7,604 nt of DNA. Source: an uncultured Erysipelotrichaceae bacterium (GTDB lineage: Bacteria > Bacillota_I > Bacilli_A > RF39 > UBA660). The translations under genes were made by a program, and so were the position numbers. The DNA is taken from the NCBI GenBank assembly GCA_902773365.1, contig CACYEG010000078.1, positions 1 to 7,604 of the forward strand, read 5' to 3'. The notes under the pieces were generated by a model. That model was not told the DNA's origin. It saw only the letters and a program-made list of their open reading frames with translations, and did no database searches. Shown in pieces: positions 1-6,400 of this stretch; positions within the stretch are counted from its first letter, which is position 1; each line of letters starts with the position of its first letter.

Positions 1-305
1 CTAATATCTATGCTTACATAATAATTTTTATAATTTATATAGAAGCGTTTTTCTCCTTCTGTCAAAATATCCTTAAATGCTACCCAGTCTTTCTCATCGC
101 AATAAATACTACAGGTATATTCACTTTTAATTTCTTTAGAGCAGTAACCGTCCTCCGCTATTCCCCGAAGGTTCAAACGTATGGTTTCTAAATTATTATC
201 AAGTTCGCTTTCAATCTTATCATATATCTTATTAAAATATCCATGCATTTCTCTTTTTATTGCCTCTCTGGCATTTTTTTTAACTTCTTCTAAAGATAGT
301 GCCAT
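1..305 (-). CDS. Hypothetical protein, 3' end outside window
   Basis: This is the N-terminal 101 residues of a protein of unknown function; the reading frame is open to the window edge. It begins MALSLEEVKKNAREAIKREM and is rich in charged residues and predicted helix over roughly residues 1-50 (a possible short coiled coil). A mixed, tyrosine- and cysteine-containing segment follows (Cys at about 55, 65 and 69). There is no signal peptide or membrane segment, so the visible part looks cytoplasmic. The ATG at 303-305 is chosen because GGAGTG lies six bases upstream and a plausible promoter precedes it. It lies downstream of the spoIIP pair, where Bacillus has lepA, but the N-terminus does not look like the GTPase LepA (no GxxxxGK[ST] P-loop). 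I do not recognise the family. Confidence 0.75.
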   Translation of the reverse strand, partial: MALSLEEVKKNAREAIKREMHGYFNKIYDKIESELDNNLETIRLNLRGIAEDGYCSKEIKSEYTCSIYCDEKDWVAFKDILTEGEKRFYINYKNYYVSIDI

Positions 306-331
306 TATTTTCACTCCATTTCTTGAGGCAT

Positions 332-360
332 ATTATATATCAATTAAATTCTCAAGTAAA
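332..360 (-). promoter_or_regulatory. Probable sigma-A promoter for the truncated left-edge gene
   Basis: On the minus strand, TTTACT (355-360) is separated by 17 bases from a perfect TATAAT (332-337), giving a start near 325 and a leader of about 20 bases before the ATG at 305. The -35 lies inside the last codons of the upstream 108-aa gene. This would let the left-edge gene be expressed separately from the sporulation pair. The -10 is convincing; the -35 matches at four of six positions. Confidence 0.5.
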
Positions 361-678
361 CAATTTTTTAAAAATACTACCCACACCTTTAATACCATCA
401 TTTAGTATTTTTTCTATACTAGTACTTATATAGTAACCAACCTTAGACGTGTTATTAGTATAATCATCCTTTTTATCTATTAAGTAGTCATTAATATCTA
501 TCTGCTTTCCATCTTTGATGTCTTTTTCAAATTTCTCAATTTGTTTGTTAGTTAGTTCCATCTTTTTTCTCATATTACCTTCATAATATCCTGTCTTATT
601 AAGTATAAATAAAGATATATATCCGATAAATAATACTATCAAAACAATTTTTAACCAATTTATCTTTTTCTTTTCCAT
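352..678 (-). CDS. Small single-pass membrane protein downstream of spoIIP (YqxA-position protein)
   Basis: This 108-residue protein has a short basic N-terminus, one transmembrane helix at about residues 9-26, then a charged extracytoplasmic part. The latter contains a helical Lys/Glu-rich stretch (about 42-58) and an amphipathic C-terminal helix ending FKKLF. The ATG at 676-678 starts one base after the spoIIP stop. Its GGAGAG ribosome site sits inside the last codons of spoIIP, so the two are almost certainly co-transcribed and translationally coupled. In Bacillus the gene directly after spoIIP is yqxA, which also encodes a protein of about this size with an N-terminal membrane anchor. I infer a positional counterpart on order and topology, not on recognised sequence similarity. 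Function is unknown; a role alongside SpoIIP at the sporulation septum or forespore membrane is only a suggestion. Confidence 0.8.
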   Translation of the reverse strand: MEKKKINWLKIVLIVLFIGYISLFILNKTGYYEGNMRKKMELTNKQIEKFEKDIKDGKQIDINDYLIDKKDDYTNNTSKVGYYISTSIEKILNDGIKGVGSIFKKLFT

Positions 679-679
679 A

Positions 680-1579
680 TTACATACTCTCCATATAGTT
701 AAATAGTATTAAAGATATCTTTTTTAATGTGTTATTGACCTCCTCTATTGTATTATCTTGACCTCCTACTTCTAATAATATGATATTGTTAGTTACATCC
801 TGATTATATATTCCATTTACTTTATTTCCAGTCTTTCTAGATATTCCTCTTGTAAGTCTAGCATCCACCATACTATTTAATTTTTCAGCGAGCAAAACAT
901 TAGATTCATTATTTGGATAATCTAGTCCTACTACAAATAAAACTTTTGCATAGGATTTACCATCAATTTCTACAGTGGTAGCGCTTTTTCTTGCACTATC
1001 TCTATGTAAATCAATGAATAACTTAATACTAGGATACTCCTCAATTCTCTTTTGTAAATAAAACCTACTAGCCTTATAGGAGTCTTTATATTTTAAATTA
1101 TTGTTATGTAGATACCCTTGCATACTTTCTGTTTCTACAAAACATGGTATGCCATATTCTCTTAAGTTATCTCTTAATATAAAACTTGCAGTTTTTACAG
1201 TGAAACTAATGTTATATGCTTCAAGTAAGTGCGATGCATAGCTTTCAGTATCATGGGTATTATAAATATATACTACGGGACTTTTATCGTTTTTACTTGT
1301 ATCTATAGCCTGCACTTTCTGAGTTTCTTTTACTTCATTGCCTAAAAGCATATCAGTACTTAAATAAAGTAAATCTCTTGGACTGATTGCCTTATATTTA
1401 ATAGTTGTATTACTTAACCCCATTTTTAATATTGTATCACTATTAATTATTGGTTCTATTAACATAACATTAATTAGTAGATTAAAAATATAATAGAATG
1501 AGACTAAAAAAGTCGCTATGAATAGTATCATTTTAATTTTAAACTTTTTTCTTTTTTTAGTAACAAATCTTTTTCTCAT
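680..1579 (-). CDS. spoIIP: Stage II sporulation protein P (septal peptidoglycan amidase/endopeptidase)
   Basis: SpoIIP works with SpoIID and SpoIIM to degrade septal peptidoglycan so that the mother cell can engulf the forespore; SpoIIP itself cleaves stem peptides and cross-links. The 299-residue protein has a basic N-terminus, a membrane anchor at about residues 17-41, a linker, and a C-terminal amidase-like domain from about residue 100. Family hallmarks are YNTHDTE (His109), DLHRD (His192), and YNQD plus LLEVGGQ.NT.EE (Glu270). The two His are probable metal ligands and Glu270 a probable catalytic residue. A further acidic ligand may lie in VETES (about 149-151). Length is short compared with the Bacillus protein (about 400 aa), mainly in the linker after the membrane helix. 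I prefer the ATG at 1577-1579, preceded by GGGTGA, over an in-frame GTG three codons upstream (1588) whose ribosome site is poor. It is divergent from rpsT and coupled to the next gene. Sporulation control is expected, but I could not identify a clear sigma-E site. Confidence 0.93.
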   Translation of the reverse strand: MRKRFVTKKRKKFKIKMILFIATFLVSFYYIFNLLINVMLIEPIINSDTILKMGLSNTTIKYKAISPRDLLYLSTDMLLGNEVKETQKVQAIDTSKNDKSPVVYIYNTHDTESYASHLLEAYNISFTVKTASFILRDNLREYGIPCFVETESMQGYLHNNNLKYKDSYKASRFYLQKRIEEYPSIKLFIDLHRDSARKSATTVEIDGKSYAKVLFVVGLDYPNNESNVLLAEKLNSMVDARLTRGISRKTGNKVNGIYNQDVTNNIILLEVGGQDNTIEEVNNTLKKISLILFNYMESM

Positions 1580-1635
1580 GTTTTTCACCCACTACTAAAA
1601 TAGTACGAATTTACTGAAAATTATGTAGAAATTGG

Positions 1636-1664
1636 TTGCAAGGTTATATTTTTTTTGATAAAAT
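1636..1664 (+). promoter_or_regulatory. Sigma-A promoter with extended -10 for rpsT
   Basis: TTGCAA (1636-1641), a 17-base spacer rich in T, then TGA-TAAAAT (-10 at 1659-1664, TG at 1656-1657). Transcription would begin near 1671 and give a leader of about 26 bases. The strength fits a ribosomal protein gene. It occupies the same 117-base divergent gap as the unseen spoIIP promoter. Confidence 0.75.
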
Positions 1665-1696
1665 ACTGGATGTATAGAGAAAAAGAGGTGATAAGA

Positions 1697-1963
1697 ATGC
1701 CTATTATTAAAAGTTCAAAGAAGTCTGTTAAGACTGACAAAGCTCAGACAGTTGCAAATAATGTCTATACTAAGACTGTTAAAAATGCAATTAAGAACAC
1801 TGAAAAAGCTATTAACAATAATGATATCGACGCTGCTAAAGATAATTATCAAAAAACTGTTAAAGCAATCGACAAAGCTTGCAGCAAAGGTTTAATAAAA
1901 AAGAATACTTGTGCTAGACAAAAATCTAGATTAAATAGTAAAATTAAAGGAATGACTAAGTAA
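1697..1963 (+). CDS. rpsT: 30S ribosomal protein S20
   Basis: S20 is a small basic helical-bundle protein that binds 16S rRNA early in assembly of the small subunit. The 88-residue product matches the family in length and layout. It has an N-terminal [13 protein letters not shown] (the family has M-[A/P]-x-IKS-x-K), a long middle helix with lysines and alanines, and the diagnostic C-terminal [20 protein letters not shown] region followed by a basic end (family pattern DKA..KG.IHKN.A.R.KSRL). The start is the ATG at 1697, seven residues of purine-rich leader after AGGTGAT (1686-1692). An in-frame TTG at 1655 lies inside the promoter and would add 14 residues foreign to the family. Two cysteines (in KACSK and NTCAR) replace residues that are usually Ala or Lys. 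Transcribed alone, with its own promoter and terminator; divergent from spoIIP as in Bacillus. Confidence 0.95.
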   Translation: MPIIKSSKKSVKTDKAQTVANNVYTKTVKNAIKNTEKAINNNDIDAAKDNYQKTVKAIDKACSKGLIKKNTCARQKSRLNSKIKGMTK

Positions 1964-1982
1964 GTTAGTCATTTTTATTTTT
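1951..1982 (+). terminator. Rho-independent terminator of rpsT, overlapping the coding end
   Basis: AATGACTAA (1951-1959) pairs perfectly with TTAGTCATT (1965-1973) around the five-base loop GTAAG, followed by a T-rich run. The 5' arm encodes the last residues of S20, and the TAA stop (1961-1963) lies within the loop, so the gene has no 3' untranslated region outside the hairpin. Confidence 0.85.
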
Positions 1983-2009
1983 ATATTTATGGTATTTTTA
2001 TTATTTATT

Positions 2010-2018
2010 TGCTATAAT
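2010..2018 (+). promoter_or_regulatory. Extended -10 promoter element for the transglutaminase gene
   Basis: TGC-TATAAT (TG at 2010-2011, -10 at 2013-2018) is a perfect extended -10. No good -35 is present at 16-18 bases upstream (about 1989-1995), as is typical for TGn promoters. Transcription should start near 2025, leaving a leader of only about ten bases before the ATG at 2035. This places the in-frame ATG at 2023 at or upstream of the transcript start. Confidence 0.6.
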
Positions 2019-2034
2019 TTTTATGGTGAAACAT

Positions 2035-2928
2035 ATGAAGAAAATTATCTTACCGCTTTTTTTACTTTTACTTATTATTGCTACCTTACTGAAAATTGAT
2101 GTGATAACTACGTATACATCGAGGCTTATTGGATCTACACCAAGAGTATATGTAGAAAAACCAAATTCTTATACTACTAATAACAACTACTTTTTTGTAC
2201 AAAAGACTACAACGTTTATACCGTATAGTAAACAAGATATTGCAAACATTTTTTATTCATTTTTAGATAATGGATATAAAACTTTTACTTTTTATTGTCC
2301 AAGTGAATATACTGAATGTATAAACGATATAACCTCATTAATAAATAATCAGACTGCAATAACTGACATCGGCAACTTTGTTCATCCATTTAACAATTTC
2401 AGTGATATTTATTTGACAACCAGCACATCAGGTGAAATCAATGTGAAGATTAAAAGAACATACACCGATGAACAAATAAATGCTATAGGTAAAAAAGTAG
2501 ATGAAATAATTGATAAAATTATAACAGATGATATGGACATAGAAGATAAAATCTTAACTGTACACGATTATATTATAGATAATACCAGTTATGATACTAG
2601 TGATAGCGGAGAAAAAAATGCATATACCCTACTTTTTGAAGGAAAGTCAAAATGTTCTGGCTATGCCGATACACTTGCAATATTCCTATATAAATTTGGC
2701 GTAAAGAATTTTAAAATTGGTAGTGAAAAACACGTTTGGAATGCCCTATATATCGATAATAAATGGCAACAAATAGATGTAACTTGGGATGATCCAGTAG
2801 TACAAAATGGTGCAAGTATTAGCAATACTATAAGGCATAAATTTTACATGATAGACACTAAAACACTCCTATCATACGATACAAATGAACATACTTTCGA
2901 TACTAAGACATATTTTGAAGTAAAATAA
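2035..2928 (+). CDS. Membrane-anchored transglutaminase-like (papain-fold) protein
   Basis: This 297-residue protein carries a bacterial transglutaminase-like domain, a fold used by cysteine proteases, peptide amidases and protein cross-linkers. The visible triad is Cys207 in SKCSGYAD, His233 in KHVWNAL and Asp248 in QQIDVTWDDP, all in the family's usual spacing and with the typical W-x-x-I-D-V-T-W-D-D-P end. An N-terminal hydrophobic helix (about 1-20, MKKIILPLFLLLLIIATLL) is a membrane anchor or uncleaved signal, so the enzyme part acts outside the membrane. Residues about 55-165 form an N-terminal domain commonly found before this domain in Bacillota. The ATG at 2035 is chosen: GGTGA lies five bases upstream, and the alternative ATG at 2023 coincides with the expected transcription start. 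Monocistronic, with its own promoter, and convergent with the lipoprotein/giant-pilin operon. Substrate is unknown; action on cell-wall or surface proteins is inferred from location only. Confidence 0.88.
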   Translation: MKKIILPLFLLLLIIATLLKIDVITTYTSRLIGSTPRVYVEKPNSYTTNNNYFFVQKTTTFIPYSKQDIANIFYSFLDNGYKTFTFYCPSEYTECINDITSLINNQTAITDIGNFVHPFNNFSDIYLTTSTSGEINVKIKRTYTDEQINAIGKKVDEIIDKIITDDMDIEDKILTVHDYIIDNTSYDTSDSGEKNAYTLLFEGKSKCSGYADTLAIFLYKFGVKNFKIGSEKHVWNALYIDNKWQQIDVTWDDPVVQNGASISNTIRHKFYMIDTKTLLSYDTNEHTFDTKTYFEVK

Positions 2929-2980
2929 AAAAACTATGAATGTGAACTATTTACTTTTCACTTCACATTCGTAGTTTTTT
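2928..2980. terminator. Long bidirectional terminator between convergent genes
   Basis: A 19-bp inverted repeat (2928-2946 and 2962-2980) with a 15-base loop begins with six A and ends with six T, so it supplies a U-tract on both strands. One base pair is G-U when read on the plus strand and A-C on the minus strand, so it should be slightly stronger for the transglutaminase transcript. It overlaps the last base of the transglutaminase stop and two bases of the lipoprotein stop. Confidence 0.88.
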
Positions 2981-3398
2981 ATTGTGTTTGATTTAAGGTA
3001 ATAAAATTGAAATCAGCACTAGTAGCCTTAGAGAAATCTTTATCGAGGCTCAACGAAATTTCCAACGATTCGTTTGGCTGTATTTCGTCAGCTGAGTAAC
3101 TTTCAAGTTTTCCTAATTCTTCGTCCTTAGCATCCTTAACAATTACATCATATCTACCAAGTGTAATTGCTTCACTTCTTGAATTGATTAGTACAAAAGA
3201 CATTGTTGTATATTTTCCATCATACACAAATTTGATATTTTCGATTTTTATTCCTGAGTACTCTTTATTTTCAATTACTCCTTTTTCTTTAACTTCTACA
3301 ACATTCTTATCTGTTGGTTTCTTTTCAGGATCTTTTTTCTTTCCAAAGCATCCCGTGACTGCTACTAATAAAGTGACTAATATTAAGACTTTTTTCAT
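2979..3398 (-). CDS. Small surface lipoprotein
   Basis: This 139-residue protein has a signal peptide with a lipobox (VTGC, lipidated Cys17), so it should be exported and anchored to the outer face of the membrane by diacylglycerol. A Lys/Asp/Pro-rich linker (about 19-40) is followed by a predicted all-beta domain of about 95 residues. This holds alternating hydrophobic strands such as IKIENIKFVYDG and TTMSFVLINS, a DVIVKDAKDEELG turn, and an IQPNESLEISLSL strand. The pattern is like FxLYD- or DUF4352-type immunoglobulin-like domains of Bacillota lipoproteins; that match is from pattern memory, not search. The ATG at 3396-3398 follows a strong AGGAGG six bases away. It is the second gene of the operon with the giant prepilin protein, which ends only ten bases upstream. 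It may assist assembly or anchoring of that protein, by context only. Confidence 0.88.
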   Translation of the reverse strand: MKKVLILVTLLVAVTGCFGKKKDPEKKPTDKNVVEVKEKGVIENKEYSGIKIENIKFVYDGKYTTMSFVLINSRSEAITLGRYDVIVKDAKDEELGKLESYSADEIQPNESLEISLSLDKDFSKATSADFNFITLNQTQ

Positions 3399-3404
3399 TT
3401 TATT

Positions 3405-3411
3405 CCTCCTA
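3405..3411 (-). promoter_or_regulatory. Shine-Dalgarno fused to upstream stop codon (translational coupling)
   Basis: On the minus strand the sequence TAGGAGG holds both the TAG stop of the giant prepilin gene (3409-3411) and the AGGAGG ribosome site of the lipoprotein (3405-3410), six bases before its ATG. Ribosomes finishing the long gene would be placed directly on the next start. Confidence 0.8.
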
Positions 3412-6400
3412 TTCTAATATATAACACTTTTTATTATTTAAATTGTATTTTCCTGCCCTACACTGTCCAAAGCAAGCATCTCGGGCTTCTACAGGATCTA
3501 AATATACAATCGTTGGATTAATACTACAGTAATGAACTGTATCGTAAGCTACAGATGATGTTGTAGTTTTTGTACATATACTATTTATTGTACAAGGATT
3601 AGTACTACATACATATGATTCATTACATGAATAAGTATAATTATCTAATATATCTCCATTAACATTTCTAGAACAGTTAGATCTAGCTATTACTTCACTT
3701 CCATAGAATTGGTCTGTTAAAGAGCAATAATATTTAATACTACTTGTCACATTTTGGGTATCTAGCTTCGTACAAGTACTGTTTTCATTACAAGCTGCTC
3801 CGTCACTGCAAGTATAACCACTAGAGCAACTATATACATAGTGATTTGCTACGTTTCCTGTAACAGTACGAGTACAATTATTCCTAGCATCCTGTTCATT
3901 ATTATAGAAACTATTCGTCAAAGAACAGTAATATTTTGGGGTATTTGTCACTGACTGTTCACGATACTTAATACAAGTACTACTTGCATTGCACGATACT
4001 CCATCATTACAAATATAACCACTTGGGCACCCATATACCTTACTTGTTGTCACAGTTCCTCTTTTAGTTGTAATACAGTTCTCTTCTGCATCAGCAATAC
4101 TATTATAATTATTGTTATTTAGACTACAAGAATAAGTATACGTTGCGTACAGTTTACTCTTGTTTTCAGTGCTACATATACTATTTTGTGAGCATATAGC
4201 ATCACTACAAGTATAGCCGCTTGGACATGAGTAAATATCTTGTTTATTTATTGTAAGTGGCGTGCGCTCGACGCAATTACTTAATGCCTCCGATTGGCTG
4301 TCATATAAAGCATTATTTAATGTACATTTCCATTTATTATTAATAGTCACTGCTTTTGTTTCTACTTTTGAACACGTACTAGTAGATCTACAAGGTGTGT
4401 TACTACAAGTATAGCCGCTTGGACATGAATATCTTACAGGACCTTGTTCTATTGTACCAACTATCTTTTTTTGGCATGCAGATGTAGCTGCGTCTCGCGT
4501 ATCGTATAAATTACTATTTAAAGAGCAAGTATATTTTGTAGTTGCTATCAAGGCTTTTGTTTCCGTTTTTTGACACGTACTAGTAGATTTACACGGCGTG
4601 TTACTACAAGTATAGCCGCTTGGACATGAGTAAATATTACTAGAAGTTGGACTAGTTGTTTTAGTACATGTTGTAGTTGTAGTTGCTTTACATGTTTTCG
4701 CTTGAGTACAAGACTTTCCTTCTACATCGCTATTATAACAACCTGATCTAGTAGTCGATCTTGTATACCCTGATGGACATGTGTTATAACATTGCGATTG
4801 ACTACAACTATATGCACCCCATTTACCTGACCTTGTACAAGTCTTTTCCCATCTAGAATAATATAATTTTTTTTCGCAATGCTTAAATTCTAATATTTGA
4901 TTTATTTCCGGACATGTATAATTATCTATATTAGTATTACAACTAGCTTCACTATCGTATTTACCAACTGTTATTTCAGTTTGTGTATTTGTTCCAGTAT
5001 TTTTACATAGTGCTCTACCAATCCATTTGTGGTAACTTGAACATCTTTTATTTACTTTACCATAATTACTTGAATTACAAGAACTAACTGTGTTTGAAGA
5101 ACAACTTGTCAGAGCTGTAGCAGCTCTTGTTTCATCGGTAAAGTAATAATTATAAGAACAATTAGATACATAACTATAAATAGTTGAAGTAGAGGTTGTG
5201 CTTGTACATGTACTAGTCGCCTTACATGGATTATCACTACAAGTGTAACCACTTGGACATGAGTAAGATGTCGATGACACTATATTTGTCGTTGTCTTTT
5301 TACTACAAGTACTAGTAGATTTACACGGCGAATCACTACAAGTGTAACCACTTGGACATGAATATATAGTAGTTTGCCCAACTGTACCATATTCATAATC
5401 ATTACATGAATTTTGAGCTTCTTCTAAAGTATTAAAATCAGTAACCCAAGTATCATTAATATAACAGTCATATTTCGTTTTGGCAACTACTTCTACTGAT
5501 GTTGATTTTGTACATATACTATTTGCATTACAAGATGCTCCATCGCTACAAGTATAGCCATCGCTACAAGTAAAAGTATTTACAGAGACGATTTCTCCAC
5601 CAGTTTCAAGTACACAATTTGCTTGAGCTTCTTCTTCTGAATTATAAATACCAGCAATAATACCATTCAAATAGCATCTATACTCCGTTGAAGAAATTGC
5701 TGGCGCTGTTGTTTTGATGCAAGTACTGTTTGCATTACAAGATGCTCCATCGCTACAAGTATAGCCACTTGGGCACTGATATTTAGTGTTTGTACTTATA
5801 ACACCAGTAATTACTTTACTACATTTTTGATTTGCTTCTTCTTCACTTGTGTATGTACCAACATATTCACCATCAACATAACATAAATAATATGTACTAT
5901 TAACTGGAGCAGTCGTACTTTCCTGTTTCCTACATACACTTGTAGATTTACATGGATTATCGCTACAAGTGTATCCTATTGGACAACTATAATTTGATGT
6001 TGTTGTTACAGTGCCAGACTCTGTAGTTGTACAATTTGAGATTGCTTCTTCGCGAGTATTATAAACTTCGCCAGTCAAATCGCATTTGTACTTTAATGTA
6101 CTCTTAACGCTTTCTTCTATGCTTTTAACACATTTACTAGTAGATTTACACGGCGAATCACTACAAGTGTATCCTGCAGCGGTATCGCACGTATATACTT
6201 TAGATACTGTAACTGTACCTGATTCATGAACTGTACAATTCGATGACGCTTCACTATATGTATTATAAAGTTTATTAGTTAAATCACATTTATATTGCTT
6301 TTTTTCTATCGGATCGTTTTCTTCCGTTTTAATACAACTGCTACTTGCTTTGCAAGGAGAATCACTACAAGTATAGCCTTCAGAACAATAATATGTTTTT

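Noticed and set aside
181..405. Plus-strand open frame of 74 codons
   Set aside because: Antisense to the left-edge gene and to the end of the 108-aa gene, both of which have ribosome sites; the hydrophobic composition is what the complement of Lys/Glu-rich coding sequence gives.
1589..1635. Sigma-E promoter for spoIIP
   Set aside because: On the minus strand an ATATAA and a CATAAT-like element can be found, but the -10 match and spacing are poor in such AT-rich DNA, so I did not list it as a feature.
1655..1696. N-terminal extension of S20 from a TTG at 1655
   Set aside because: The TTG overlaps the extended -10 element and lies upstream of the predicted transcript start; S20 proteins begin at the residues encoded from 1697.
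3184..3417. Plus-strand open frame of 77 codons
   Set aside because: Antisense shadow of the lipoprotein gene, with Phe/Ser-rich content and no ribosome site.
3412..6399. CRISPR array or non-coding tandem repeat
   Set aside because: The repeats are about 200 bases long, diverged, and stay in one long open frame with conserved cysteine codons; this is a protein repeat.
3412..6399. Zinc-finger or rubredoxin-like metal-binding modules
   Set aside because: The modules lack C-x2-C knuckles, and the protein is exported, where disulfides are more plausible. Metal binding is not excluded.
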